From Ophioderma brevispina (lineage: Eukaryota > Echinodermata > Ophiuroidea > Amphilepidida > Ophiodermatidae): a stretch of DNA of 64,000 nt. The DNA lies in the NCBI GenBank assembly GCA_023653785.1, contig JAMKCH010010157.1, positions 38,880 to 102,879 on the forward strand. Direction: 5' to 3'. The position numbers were made by a program, and so were the translations under genes. Shown piece by piece: positions 44,760-57,413 of this stretch; the stretch's first letter is position 1, and each line of letters begins with the position of its first letter. The notes below the pieces were generated by a model that was not told the DNA's origin, made no database searches, and worked only from the letters and a program-made list of their open reading frames with translations.

Positions 44760-46660
44760 ATGGCAAAATCAAGAAATCACTCTCAACATCCCCTCAGTAC
44801 CACAAGGATCTGTACTAGGCTCCTCATGCTGTTTTCAACTTGTTTATCAGCAGCGATTTTTACCTAAAACATCTAGACAATATGGCTACGCTGCACTATC
44901 TTTGAATGCCCTCAACACTCGGACAGAAGCTGGACCGAAGAAGAAAGTACACTTACTGCAATATGGCCCTCTTGCAGGCTATCTCAAGACCTGGAGGCTT
45001 TAGCTAGTGGAAGCCAAGACACCGCTACTGCCTTCCATCTCAACACCAAAGAGGCCCCTCACCAACTTTCAACATCAACTCAATGGAGCGCTCTGCCATA
45101 CAATCCTACAAGATCAACTATCTGGGTTTGAAGCTTGATCGGCAGCTCAATACTTATCGACAGCACCTCGATTCATAATGCGCAAAGATACCTTCGAGTA
45201 TACCTACTGTGCCGTCTTGCTGGCTCCTCATGGGGTGTGGCCATCCCACGACTCTAACGACCCCCAGCCCTGGCTCTGGTTTAAAACGCTGCTGAATATA
45301 CCGACCCAGCATGGTGCAATAACTATCACACACGAAACCTGGACATTACTGGCTGCCTTCGGCACTCCATCTGAGTTTCTACCAGTGGGCTTTACAGGCA
45401 TTGAACCTGCAGTGCTTTCGGAGAGAACACCACACACTAACTGGTTAATATAGATCTGTTGGACAACAAGTACCTGCTGCTTAACACTGTCAAAGATCAA
45501 CACAGCTGGCGACAGAGACTTCGCTCTTGTCGTACCTAATTCTGTCGACACGCTGCCAAACTCTCCAGCTCCCTTCAACATCTTACAGACATAGAACACT
45601 GCATGGCTATATACCCAAGACCAGACAACCACATTACACCTATGACAGAACCCCGCACTGGTATAATCTTCTTCACGCATGAATGGGTTCCAACTTGAAC
45701 CGGATTCGCACAGGAGTCGTCGTTTCAACGCAATATGCCCGCTCACACCAATTTACGTGTCGTCCTTGGCACACAGGCCGGCCATTGTTCAATCTTAGCA
45801 AACCTTGGAAATCTTCACTGCGCTAGGGCGTTATCAACAACCCCTCATAATCGGCTAAGTCTGTGTGAAACTCCACGTACACACATTTTCAGATAGCGTT
45901 GATCGGATTTTTTGTACACCTTGCGGTACCTGGAGATTGCGCAAATACTTGGGCCTATCGTAAACGATTTACGCCCAAATATTTCTAACTAATTGCAGTT
46001 ATCTTACTAGTTTTTATAATATAGGTTTATTTTTTGGAAAAGGACGGAAAAACGTGAAAATTACGATCCATACAAGATTTTTTCTTACCTTTCAGCTCTT
46101 CTAGCTGGCTCAATTCTCGATGCTGCTGTCAAGTCATGCCACCCATCGGGCTTACCAAAACAGTGATCTAAGGGGTCTTTTTTTGTCAGGAACCCGGTTC
46201 TAACATCAGATTGACCACCTGATATTGATTTCGCGATATCGCAGGTAACCGCGAACCGTTTTTTCATTCCTGTTCAGCTAATCGCAAAGCTTAACACATG
46301 CGTTTGGCTCTTAGGGAGTCCCATGACGTGGCGCATGTCTAAGAAAGCCGGCCAATTCGCGATTCGGAAACGGAATTGGTGGCGATGTGTCCCAGCACTA
46401 GATATGCTATGGAGCGTAGGTGTAGCGATGGGGGCTGCGGGCGACATTCTCCGCCTGCCAATGTGGTGTCTCCATCAAAGACTGCGGATCACATTCTCAA
46501 TGATTGCCCTACATTTCATCCACCAGTGGATATGTAGACCTCTCAAACCCCAACCCATCACAGCAAGCTTGCTCCATCGGCTTCAACAAATCTGTTTCCT
46601 CATACCAAGAAGAAGAAAGACGAGCATGAGTGATCAAAATAACAAATAATTAATATAGCT
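44760..46660 (+). pseudogene. Jockey-like LINE, 3' part, interrupted
   Basis: With frameshifts the + strand reads the reverse-transcriptase signature VPQGSVLG at about 44793. It continues through a typical connector (LNTKKTQLTTFNI-like, YLGLKLDRQLN at about 45120) to a conserved tail. The last part resumes at about 46400 with a Cys/His segment SKTADHILNDCPTFHP and ends in a Lys run near 46620. The stretch 45880-46300 does not fit the protein and appears to be an insertion. The 5' half, including the endonuclease, is missing, as expected for 5'-truncated LINE copies. No function remains. Confidence 0.75.
45880..46300. other. Insert within the LINE remnant
   Basis: Unrelated to the LINE protein. 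It contains a hairpin at 45946-45986 (TTGGGC...CGTAAACGATTTACG...GCCCAA). No TIR or target duplication could be fixed. Confidence 0.4.
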
Positions 46661-46989
46661 GATTTTATTCGTGCACTCCAATACATATAGTGAGGGTATG
46701 GTTTCATTCTGTGATTGATAATAAAAAATTTGGTATAATATTCAACTATAGTGATATAAACGTCATTCGATCTCCTCTACCTTAAATTCATCGATCTATC
46801 TTTTTTCTTTCCCTTAAAATGTCATAAATAACAAACCTATTGATCGATTTCAATCATCCAAACGTCTTGGGGAGAAGTAGTAACTTCTTGTGTCTCCCTG
46901 TTAGTAACTGTCTAGCCATGACTAATCTCTAGCCACCCAAACACTGTTCCCTTAACATCATTTCTTAATTATACCCAGTCATGACATGA

Positions 46990-49900
46990 CCTCAGCGCAG
47001 GCCTTTCTAAAGTCTGCCTTACTGTAGCGTCATTGAACGTGGCGGTTTTTTCTAACTGCAAAAGTTAACATATTGCTGATATGTGTAACAATCTGCAATG
47101 CGAGTCCTATGTCCTGCAGGAACGCACAGCGGAATCGATAACCACCGCCCACCATACCCGGAATGGTCCTTGCCATCGAGAGACCACATCGACATATGGA
47201 AGTGTTATATATTGAACACAGGCACCCAAGTAGAAGCAACCTCCATGTTTTGACAACAACATCGAATCCTCACCATTGAGCTCATTCTACATAGTTACAA
47301 TCCGTCTACAACCCTCCATCAATAGACTTCAAGCACCCTCGACTCAGCCTTGGGAATTCCACCATACACTACCTCACTTCTTTTGACGATTTCAGCAGCC
47401 ATGTACCAATGGGTGCTACAATGGAAACTAACAAAGACGGACAACTTAACGCAGAATGGATTGACAGTCAACGTCTACGTCCCGTTAACTACTCTAAGTC
47501 TGCCACCATCATTCATAGCCCCATTGGAAGAGAGGTTACAACCGTGATCTAGCTATTGTTAGTAAACATCTAATCTCTAACGTTTGTTACCACGATTTTT
47601 CTGGATCCTGTCCCACTGACTCCACACCATCGACCATCGGTACCAAATCAACGCGCAGTAAACCACACAAAGTGCCTTTTTAAGCGTCGCTTTAACTATA
47701 GGAAAGTAGATTGGCAAGGATTCACTGATTACCTGGATCAGAACGTGAAGAGATTGATCCACCCATAAACTATGACAAATTTGCCCACAAGTGACCAAGA
47801 TTGCCCGGAGATCGTAGGACGGATATATACCCTAGGCCTTTCCAAGGACTGTGCTAGAGAATATCAATGTATTTCACCATGTGGCTAAGGTGAAGGGATT
47901 GGCAGAGAGGCTCTCCTCCCAGAAAAGGATCCAAAACCTGGCATACTTTAATTTGAATCCACCGATATGACCTAGAACAGCAAGAAAGCATGGTCCTACT
48001 ATCCGAATCTCGGCGAGGGAATCCAACAGAACCTCCACAGCAGCCAAATGTCAGAGACCCAACCAAGTTGCCCACACCTGCTTTAAATGGCAAGTGCAGC
48101 AAGAAGCCCAAGAAGATCAAATCGAGACCGTAAGAGGTTTAGTGGGGACCCTGGTGTCAACTCGCCCCTTCCACAATCACATGGACAATTGGAATCCGGT
48201 ATTGCTAAACTTCAACCAGGAAAATCCGTAGGCATTGATAACATCGTCAACTGAGCAGCTGAAAAATTTCGACCCAGTAAGCAAAAGGAATGGGCTTCTT
48301 GAAGCTATACAATTGCCTTATTTCCCACAGGTTCCCAAGATCTGAGGAAAGCGCATGTTATGGTCCTCCTCAAGCTTGGGAAAGATCCATCCATTCCCAG
48401 AGCTACATACCAATATCATCTCCTCAGGCCATACTACAAGCTCTTTTGACCGTCTGCTTCAATCGTATCGCACCTATGATAGAACGAACACTTCATACCA
48501 GAACAAGCAGTTTTCCGGCCAGGCAAATTCACCAACAAGCCAAGTACTCACCTAACTCAACACGTTGAGGATGGTTTTGAAAAGGGTAAATGGTTAACCG
48601 AGTAGTGGGGTTTTGTTTTTTTCTGGCCCCTATCAGCACTTCCTACAACACTGTCAATCAAAGATGCCTACTCCAAGATTCTGGGAAAATCACCAAGGAT
48701 ATCCGCTGGACTGAGCTTATCAAAGGATTGGCATTTCAAACAGGATGTTCTTTGTTTCAAGCTAGTACGACGAAGAGCCGTTGGCGTAATGCTCAAGATT
48801 GACTACCACCACAAGAGAGCGTGCTGCACCCCCCTCCTTTCAACCTCTATACCAACGACCAACCCAGGAATGCAGGAACCTGCGTTTTATTTAGCAGACG
48901 ATCTTAGGAATATCGCACAAGATGCCGACTTCACAGTTTGTTGAAGAGAGACTACCAAAGCTGTTGGATGAACTCACTTCTAATTATGAAGAACACCACC
49001 TACGTGCAAATCCATCCAAGCCAAGACACAGGTGTGTGCTTTCCAGCTACGCACCGTGAAGCCACACGTCAGCTGAATGTAAGCTGGTCTGGTGACACCC
49101 CCTGGAGCACGTGATAACATTGTCTACCCTAGGAGTTACCTTGGACCGCAACTCTTCTTATAAGACCCACATCAAGAAGACGAAGAGTAAAGTAGTTCAC
49201 GCAATTAATATCTTGAACAACTAACTGGCACAAGTATGGGGGGGGTGCTCGCCCACATAAACCCTAAGATCGACGGACTTGGCACTGGTGCTACTCATGT
49301 GCAGATTATGAGCTATTATGCCTGCCCTGTATGTAAAAGATCAACAAGCCCATTCCCAGAAGCTTTTATTCAGCATTAATGCCTCCTGCCGGTTATCACG
49401 AATGTCTTCGCCACCACCGAACGGAGAACTTATACATCCTAGCAAATTGCTCCACCGACATCCGTCGTAATAGTGTTAGTGTAGCTGCCAAGAGCGTAGC
49501 TGCCAATATCTATGTGAAGCAACCTATGTCTGACAGAGACCTGCTGCCAACAGCCTTAAACAAGAGAGTTTTCTTAAACAAATAACCTCTTGAATCAGTC
49601 TCTAAGGACTATAAGAGAGTCGCTTGTGGAAATAAAGGACTTGCTGTCAATCAAGTAAGCATCTATTGGTATTGAACCTGGATGAGCATCTTCCACCTGG
49701 AGCTGACTCCTCTGGTCTTCATGGTGAATGCCTCAACAGATTGAAACCAGAACTGGCCGATCTACGTTTCCCTTGCAGGAGTGTGGGCACCTGAAGCATA
49801 TCAATACCTAGCTGTGGTTGTGGACAGCACCACACAACTATGGAACATCTCTTGCTGCCCACTGTTTGGAGCCAACTAATGCACAGACAAGACCTTGCTG

Positions 49901-50010
49901 AATTCAGTGAAGCATGCCATATGTTGTACCCATCCCTCTGGCTGAATGCATTTCGAGAACCACAGTGGTTTTGGACACGATAAGAAGAAGATGCATCCAA
50001 ACGTCACTGT
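46990..50010 (+). pseudogene. Jockey-like LINE, near full length but broken
   Basis: An APE-type non-LTR retrotransposon read in order with many frameshifts. The endonuclease runs about 47030-47640 (AIERPHRH, then FDDFSSHVPMG matching the GDFN.H...WG motif, then RRGYNRDLAIVS). The linker follows to about 48180. The reverse transcriptase begins with LQPGKSVGIDNI at about 48210, then LRKAHVMVLLKLGKDPS, HVEDGFEKG and a palm region to about 49010. The C-terminal part includes ENLYILANCSTDIRR at about 49430 and a terminal CGCGQHHTTMEHLL zinc-knuckle-like motif near 49815. No first (gag-like) frame is recognisable. It shares family and orientation with 44760-46660 but is a different subfamily. Confidence 0.8.
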
Positions 50011-50459
50011 TTTTTTTTTTTAAATCTAAACTATCCAAAGCACTTATTAGCAACAGTTTTGTTAATAATTTGAATACAGTGGCCATGCTCAATCGAAATG
50101 TCGATTCTTGTGGCTAGTGCTTGTTTGTTGTTAATGTTTTTGGTTTTCATGTTTGCCGGTTTAAATAAAATTCCAAATTCCTTTATGTCTTTCACATATG
50201 TTGGACATTTAGTTGTACTCAAACAATGTTCAATGTATATATCCGAGCTCAGAAAACATAACTCATGTCTAGCTAGGCTGGACAGGAAATGTACCACGCT
50301 TGGACAGGCTGTGTTGCACTACGCATACACATAACAATTGATTGCTGTTTAAAATGCCACATGCGTGAAAGCTGTAACAACAACAACACACCACGAAGAT
50401 CTGGAAACTTAAGGATTTCCCCATAAAAGCACATCTAACACTAAAGGCATTATCAGTGC

Positions 50460-50770
50460 TAAATCAGAAAATCAAAAAAAAAATCAAAAATTAGATTTTT
50501 GCATGTCTTTACAAGTACAGGTATCCTAAACATGCCCTGCAATGATAAGACCAGCAAGCCACCTAATAAGGGCAAAATCAGATTTTTAGTCATTACTGTA
50601 ACGTACGGACACTTACTACAGCGCAGATAATTGAATGGAGATTTCTATCTGTGACACGCCGTTTTCTCCTTTTCTGGCATTCTTCAGTTGGCACAAGTAA
50701 CTTAAGGGTAATTCTACAAACATAATTTGTACGTTGTAATGTAATTTCTGCAAATTTCAAATAATTTTGA
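50460..50770. repeat. Dispersed repeat F, copy 1
   Basis: AAATCAGAAAATCAAAAAAA, TTTTTGCATGT, ACAAGTACAG, CCTGCAATGATAAGACCAG, CTAATAAG and GTCATTACTGT recur in order at 62935-63270. The two copies bracket the satellite block. Confidence 0.7.
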
Positions 50771-51120
50771 GTATCACTAAGAGTTCTAAGTGTATCGGGG
50801 GGGGGGCAACATTTTGTTTTCGTGCGCCATTTTTTAAAGGTAAATTATTTTTGCGCCCAAAATTTTTTATTATTGCCTAATATCAGTTGCGCATATTTTG
50901 ATCGAAAACAATCAAATAGCCAGGGCGTTATTAGCTTCTTCTTCTTAAGCGTGTCCACAAGTCATTCGTAATGGCTATGGTGGTGTTAGGATTTATTCAA
51001 CTGTGTAAGCCGATCCGGGGCCGCGTGTATCTATGATACGGACCTAACATGGCCCTTTATTAGTGCTAATTAGCATAATTAGCATTTTGGTGGTGCTATT
51101 TAAGAGTACCTTTAGAATAC
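50771..51120. repeat. Spacer with dispersed repeat (copy 2 of 6205-6300)
   Basis: 50965-51050 carries GATCCGGGGCCGCGTGTATC and GATACGG as at 6205-6300. A TAATTAGCATAATTAGCA palindromic stretch follows at about 51066. A G run lies at 50798-50806. Confidence 0.5.
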
Positions 51121-51180
51121 CCTACCAGATTTTGCGCGCCGCGAAGCTCGACTTTTTTAAAAATCGGACTGCGCGGCGCC
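51121..51180. repeat. Single GC-rich hairpin unit
   Basis: GCGCGCCGCGAAGCTCGACT, an A/T loop (TTTTTTAAAAA), then CGGACTGCGCGGCGC. An outlier of the array at 51480-52165. Confidence 0.6.
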
Positions 51181-51479
51181 TGTGATCCAGAGGAAATGGT
51201 GATGTGATCTGGGAAAACCCCGCCACATGTCGCACACGACAGTTTTGAAAAATAAAGAACATCGCTTAACTCTGTATAATTGTACTTTATTTTTTGTCAG
51301 ATTGTAACGGCGTATCTTTTGATGTGTGTATCAAATAAGAAATATGGACATATATCTACTTTAGAAGTTTTATTTTACCCCGTACATTGTCATAAAAACT
51401 AAGTTTTGGAGTCATGTTCTGTCGGCCTTCGTTCATTTGAAAATCTGAATATTATAAGTATGCTCTTTGTAAATTTTAA

Positions 51480-52165
51480 AGCTCTGGGTTGCAGCCACTG
51501 GCAGCGGCGCCGTCGCGAAGCTTCACCCTTTAAAAGGTGGCTGCGGCGTCGCCGCGAACCTGGGTTGCAGCCACCGGCAGCGGCGGCGCCGTAACGACTT
51601 AGGCTTGTTGGTGAAATCGGGTTGGGTGGTAATTGTGAAGCTCAGGGTTGCAGGCGCTGGCAGCGGCGGCGTCTGCGAAGCTTAAACCTTTTTTACAAAG
51701 GTGGCTCGGCGGCGCCGCGAAGCTTTGGGCTTGCAAGCCCCTGGCAGCGCGGCGTCGTACAGGACTTACTGTGGTTAAAATTGGGCGTTGGATGTAATTT
51801 TGAAGCTCATGGTTGCAGCCGCTGTCAGCGGCGGCGTCGCGAAGCTTCACCTTTTTAAAAAGGTGGCGCGGCGGCGCCGCGAACTCGTGAGTTGCAGCCA
51901 CTGGCGCGGTCGCGTCGTGCGAATCTTCACCTTTTGAAAAACGTGGCTGCGGCGGCGCCGCGAAGCTCTGGGGTGCAGCCAATGGCAGGGGCGGCGTCGC
52001 AAAGCTTCACCTTTTGAAAAACGTGGCGCGGCGGCGCCGCGAAAGCTTCAGGATGCAGCCGCTGGCAGCGGCGGCTTCGCGAAGCTTCACCTTTTATAAA
52101 CGTGGCTATGGCGGGCCGCCGCGACGCTCTGGGTGCAGCCAGTGGCAGCGGCGGCTCCGCGAGGA
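51480..52165. repeat. GC-rich hairpin tandem array (~85-90 bp unit)
   Basis: About eight units: GGGTTGCAGCCGCTGGCAGC, GGCGGCGTCGCGAAGCTTCA, CCTTTTTAAAAAGGTGG, CGCGGCGGCGCCGCGAAGCT. Each unit is self-complementary about the TTTTTAAAAA centre. Single further units lie at about 52545-52600, 52735-52860 and 53085-53215. Ala/Arg-rich frames through it on both strands are artefacts. Confidence 0.85.
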
Positions 52166-52167
52166 TT

Positions 52168-52522
52168 AAAAAGACATGAGGAGATTACTGAAAGAAGCGC
52201 CCCCAAGTTTTTCAACCCCAAGTTTTTTGCCTATTTGGAATGCTTACCAATGTATTAGATTAACCTGAATGAAATCATCTGAACACGCCCTCTTTGGTAA
52301 GATGATTATTTAGTACTTTCTTTCGTGCACGACAGAAGTCAAAGCACGGGGTTTTCTATGGGGAACGATTACGATAGCCGGCAAGTTCAAAACAAGGTTG
52401 CGGTTTTCGTTGTACCTGTTTTGTTCAATAAGCCCTCGAAACGTTCTCATAAGTGGTCTACAATCGATTCATGAAATTTGAGAGAATTAGTATCCTAAAA
52501 AAAAATCTCCTCCGGTCACATT
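52168..52522. repeat. Dispersed repeat D, copy 2 (no SINE)
   Basis: Direct counterpart of 30720-31400 without the SINE; AAGTTTTTTGCCTATTTGGAATGC joins directly into the following sequence. It lies between GC-rich units, so it inserted in, or was carried with, that array. Confidence 0.75.
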
Positions 52523-52604
52523 AATGTTGGTGAAATCGGTTTGGGTCTAATTTTGAAGCTATGGGTGCTCCCACAGCGGCGGCGTCGCGAAGTTTTAGTT
52601 TTAG

Positions 52605-52715
52605 AAAAATTAATAATAAATAAATGTATAAATAAATATATAAATACATAAATGTATAAATAAGTATATAAATAAATAAATGTATAAATAAATTATAAAT
52701 AAATTACAACATGTT
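52605..52715. repeat. AT-rich simple repeat (AAATA/TGTATAAATAAA)
   Basis: Repeats of TATAAATAAA, ATGTATAAAT and ATATAAAT with no insertions of other sequence. Confidence 0.9.
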
Positions 52716-52869
52716 TGCCTGCATCGAATTTCAAGCTCGGGTTGCAGCCAGTGACAGCGCGCGCCGCGAAGCCTTTCTGTTGGTGAAATCGGGGTGTGGG
52801 TGTAATTTTGAAGGCTCAGGGTTGCAGCCGCGGCAACGGCGGCGTCGCGAAGGTTTTAGACTACCTAAC

Positions 52870-54162
52870 CCACGAAAACATGTTAAATGTTAAGAGTTGT
52901 TTTGAAGATGCTGAACTTCACCCTTATTGGTTGAGAAATATGTAGTTGCTTACGAGAATAACGTTAGTTAGAAAACATGTTAATTGCGGTTTAGAAATAA
53001 AGTCTTTAGAAATAATAAATAAAATAAGTAATATCTGAATAATAAGTAAATAATTACAACAAAGTTAGTTGCCTGCTCTAATTTTCAGCTCGGGTTGGCA
53101 GCCCGTGGCAGGCGGCTGGCGCCGCCAGCTTATACTGTGGTGAAATCTGGTTTGGGTGTAATTTTAAGCCCATGGGTTTGCAGGCCGCTGGCAGCGGCGG
53201 CGTCGCGAAGTTTTGAACTAAATAACCACGAAAACATGTTAAATGTTAAGAGTTTTGTCTTAAAGAATTACACATCTTCACGCCTTGTTTGATTGAGAAA
53301 ATATGTTAGTTTTTGGTGACATGTTCATGTAGGAAACACGTTAATTACGTTATTATTTGGTTTGAGAAAATATGTTATTTAGAAACATGTTAATGATAAG
53401 AGTTTGGTGTTCTCTTCAATTGCGTTAAGAAGGTGAGATATGGTTACTGTTAGTTCTTTAAAAACATGTTATAATAGGATGTACCCTGTGGAATCTTAGG
53501 GTTAAAGGGTGTTTGATTGTGGAATTATGAGCGAAAATGTACTCCATTTCAGAAAATATGTTATTTTGAAAACATGTTAAATAAGCTGCCAGCCAAAAAC
53601 AAATTTTTGGGGGTCCTAGGAACCCCCCCCCCCCGGTCCCTTAGTTTTTAAATCGGTCCAACCCTTGAGAACGACTCATCTTTAGTCACCCTAGTTGTTT
53701 GTTGACATGTTAAATGAGGCAGTATGTAGTAGAAATGATTAAAAGATCAAAGAGCATGTTCTTGTGTGGATTTTTAATGTTTGTTTATAGGTAAAATCCT
53801 TTAAAGACGACTATCTTCACCCCCTTGTTGTTTAGAATACTTATGTTCTTATAGTTGATTCAACCCCTCGTGCCAAACCGCATGAAAAGTTTTGGACAGC
53901 GTCGGATTAGTTGAAGAGGAGGCAAAATATGTGACACGATCCATAATCTCGCCCTCCATGTATATAGGAGTACAAAGACTTTTTTCCCTCGTATCCAAAA
54001 CACGACGCTCAGCCTCAAAAGTCAAACTTCACTCACCTTGTTTTATTTAATACTATTAAAGGCAAATGATAGTCAGAATATTTTGAGTAGTTTAACATCT
54101 TAAATGATAAGTTTTGTGTACGTATGATAGTTTGGGTTCGTGCATTGCGTTAAGAATGATAA
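52870..54162. repeat. AT-rich satellite-like array, left part (~125-bp unit)
   Basis: The unit order is TTGCGTTAAGAAGGATAA, ATACTTAAATCGGCC, CCCTTTAAAGAACGACT, CATCTTCACCCTTGTTG, GAAAATATGTTATTTAG, AAACATGTTAAATGATAAG, AGTCTGTGTTCGTTCA. Here units are irregular and separated by unrelated DNA, with a C run at 53626-53637. Single GC-rich units are mixed in. The array continues at 57414, beyond the LINE. Confidence 0.75.
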
Positions 54163-57100
54163 TCTTGTGGCAACAGCTAGTGCTGGCTGTGAAGTGCGGC
54201 TGTCTCAGACTTTTGGCTGTAATGGCTTAATGCGCCCAGCCAAGTGCACACCAAGAATAGGATTTATGCTAAGTAAGTTGGATCTTACATTCTTTATTAA
54301 TAGTTGGATTTTTATGAGTCTGCTGGCCAGTAATTCATAAAAATCTTGGATCATTCCATACATCACAGTAAAGGTAGGCAAAATTCTGCAGCATGAACTG
54401 ATTCTACCAGTGGGTGACTGAACAGTCCTAGGCCCACGCTTCACGAGTTAGAAAATAACATCCTTTCATCGACCTGAACAATTATCGACGACAGTAGCAC
54501 TGGGTGCTAAACAAATTGAGCAATGATGCCTCCTCATCTTATGGCTTTGTTACTTCTTTGTACTGCTGACCTTCATTTTTCACTTGAATGACTTTCTACT
54601 GCAGCAAATGTCTTTCAACCACGGAGCAAGCCCAAATGTACTTTTGCACAAGCCGTCAGATACTATTACAAATTCTTGTTCAACATTTCAAGTCATTACT
54701 TGCAGTGTGGCGATTCACCCACATCCAGGGCCCAACTGCATAACAATCTCAACTCTGATATAAATTTCTAAAGGACTCAAGATAGTATCATTAAACATCA
54801 AAAAAACAAAAAAACCAAACTCCCCTCTTTGAAAAAAGTGATGATCGACGACTTATGATTAATGATTGCAAGCCAGACATTAGTGCTATTTATGGAAACC
54901 AAGATATGCTTGTTCATCTGAATTGTCATCGGAATTGTCAATCCCCGGCTACAATTTACACCGTAGGGACAGAACACGTAATGGAGGTGGTGTTGCAATT
55001 ATGTGACAACAGCCAACTTCCATACACTATGCTGGAACCAAATTTACCACCTTCATCAGAAACTTTATGGTTCAAAAGTGGGTCTTCCATGTACAAGGCC
55101 AATTTAAGAGGCTGTATATAGATCACAAATTGAAAATGACGTCTGCGAAACTTTTAAAAATGCATACACACTATCTGAATCATTAAATACAGGTAAAACA
55201 ATCCCCTGCGAATAATTTGTGTTGGGATTCAATCATGACCAATTCTAACACAATAATTCTGATTGGAAAGAACTGAAACCAATGAGTATATTAAAACGCA
55301 GCTAGCAACCTAATTCAAAACAACTCGTGTCACTAAAAATTCTTCTACTTGTATAGCCATATTTGACTAACAGAGCTAACAATGTATTCAATATAGAGTG
55401 TTGGGTTGTTGTACTTTCAGTTACCATAGTTTAATATACAAGCAGAAAAGGAATTAGGACCAAACGTGAGCCTAAAATCATTGAAGCCCTCTCATATCGT
55501 CATTTTGACGAGGGTGCGTTTGTTAATGAATATGGCCTATAGACTGGGGTGATGTTAATAATGCCGATTCTCCCGATCAGGTTGGAATCAATTCTTAAAT
55601 CTTTTCGCCTGTGTATGCGACAAACAGCTCCAATAAAGAAAATCAAGGTCTCCAAACCACCAGCCAAGTGGATCACCAATGATTACTTAGATTTGCGACC
55701 GCCAACGTCAGAAAGAAAGCGCGAGGAGGAGAGCCCCGCGAAAAAAACACAATCTGTGGCCGATTGGGAAAAATCCAAGCTATTGAGAAATAAACTAAAC
55801 AACTTGCGCAATAAGCTTAAGGCTTGCGATATCCAGCAGCAAATCAATGAAAATAAAGGTGTCCACGTCGTCTGTGGCAAACTCTCAAAACTATTTTACC
55901 AGGCATAAAGTCAAAATGATATTCCTATGTGAACAAAACAGGCAATGGCATGGTAAATACAAGCAAGAGGATGGCTAATGCAATGAACAAATATTTCTCC
56001 TCAGTTGGTGAAGAACTTGCCAAAAAGTTTGAACCCTCCAGTTCTCAAAACATCAATAATGCAACCAATCTTGATGCTCAAAAAATTTAAATTCCATTCA
56101 ATATCTGTGGACCAAGTTCTCAAACTTCTTCGATCACTTGATAGCGGAAGGCCACTGGTTTTTTAGAGGCGTTAGTAGTCGCCTTATCAAAGCAGGGGCT
56201 GGCCCCTTGCACGGCCACTAACAAGTTTATTCAATTTGAGCTTATCCATGGGCTCAGGTTCCCCAACAGTGGAAAATTAGTAGGGTCACACCCTCTTTTT
56301 AAAGAGGGCGCCCAGGAAAGAGGGAAGCAACTACACGCCCAATAGCATGTGTTATTCATGTGGTCATGAAGATTTTTTTTGAGAGGTTGTGTGGTCAAAT
56401 CCAATTATATTTCTCATTTGTGTGAAAATAATTTGCTGATCTCCAAACCAATCTGGCTTTCGACCTAAAACACTCTACTCTCCAACATTTAGTGAGGTTG
56501 TCTGAATATATCCTCAGAAAATTGATGATGGTCAATTGTGGGGGCATTTTTGATAGATCTAAAAAAAAGCCTTCGAAACACCGTGAGCCATTCCATTCTG
56601 ATTGACAAACTCACTATGTATGGGGTGAAGGTCTGGAGCTCTTGTTGTTTGGATCATATCTATGTAATCGGAAGCAAGCCAACAAAAAATTGAACAATAA
56701 ATCACAAGTTTGAGCCCTGCTGAGGTGTGTGGCGTTTCTCAGGGATCAATCTTAGGACCCCTACTTTTACAAATATATCAATGATCTCCCCATGTTATTT
56801 CCAATGGCACATAAAAGAAAAATTATATGATGATGATACAGCCAATCTTTTTTCATCTAGGAGTATAGGTTGATTAAATACAATGGTCGTTTAATGCTGA
56901 CCTTAAAAGTATTCAGTTGGATGGAACAAAACAAAATTAAGCCTTAATGCTAAGAAGACCAAATCTTTGCTATTCTGTTACCGACCCAAACTGGGACCAA
57001 TCAAAAAAGAATCTCAGTCTATCTTAATGATGTCAAGCTGCGTTAATGTAAATACTTGCAAGTATTTAGGCCTCACCCGTGATCAAACCATGAGCTGGAA

Positions 57101-57413
57101 ACCCCACAGAAAAAATATGTGTGTAATATCTCAAAATACATTGGGTTGTTATACCGTATCAGGGAGAGTATGATGTCAGCAGACCACTTGAATACAATAT
57201 ACAACGCATTTAGTGAGTCTCGTCTAAGTTATTGTGAATGTTTATTCTGGGGCAATGGCATTGTAATGATTCACTTCGAAGCAGGGTGGAACGACTTCAA
57301 AATCGTGATGGGAGGGCTATTCTTAGAGTTCCTGTTAGGACACCCTCAAACCGTTTACGTCACAAATTAAACTGGATTTCATTGTCTGATCGTAAGAAAG
57401 AAAAATCTGTGCC
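54163..57413 (+). pseudogene. CR1/L2-like LINE with a 2A-like motif, broken
   Basis: APE-type LINE read across frameshifts. Near the start, 54706-54736 encodes CGD then IHPHPGPN, a 2A-like motif. Endonuclease traces (NDCKPDISAIYGNQD, then SSETLWFKSGSS) lie at 54855-55090. A linker frame at 55549-55908 has the basic WITNDYLDLR and RLRNKLNNLRNKLK-type pattern (its own residues LLRNKLNNLRNKLKACD). The reverse transcriptase follows: NQSGFRPKTLYS at about 56445, GVSQGSILGPLLLQIY at about 56732, and CKYLGLTRDQTMSWKPH at about 57055. The frame ends SDRKKEKSVPHLVGD, directly at array DNA with no 3' untranslated region. Inactive. Confidence 0.75.
54706..54736 (+). other. 2A-like CGD-IHPHPGPN motif in the LINE N-terminal region
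   Basis: The 2A ribosome-skipping consensus is D(V/I)E.NPGP. Here GD is followed, after a two-base frame slip, by IHPHPGP: the Pro-Gly-Pro is intact but the Asn is replaced by His. 2A-like sequences are known in APE-type LINEs. With His for Asn and a frameshift, this copy is predicted inactive. Confidence 0.55.

Noticed and set aside
51599..51982. 127-codon Ala-rich minus frame
   Set aside because: Runs through the GC-rich hairpin array; every unit gives the same AAP/RRR text in shifted frames.
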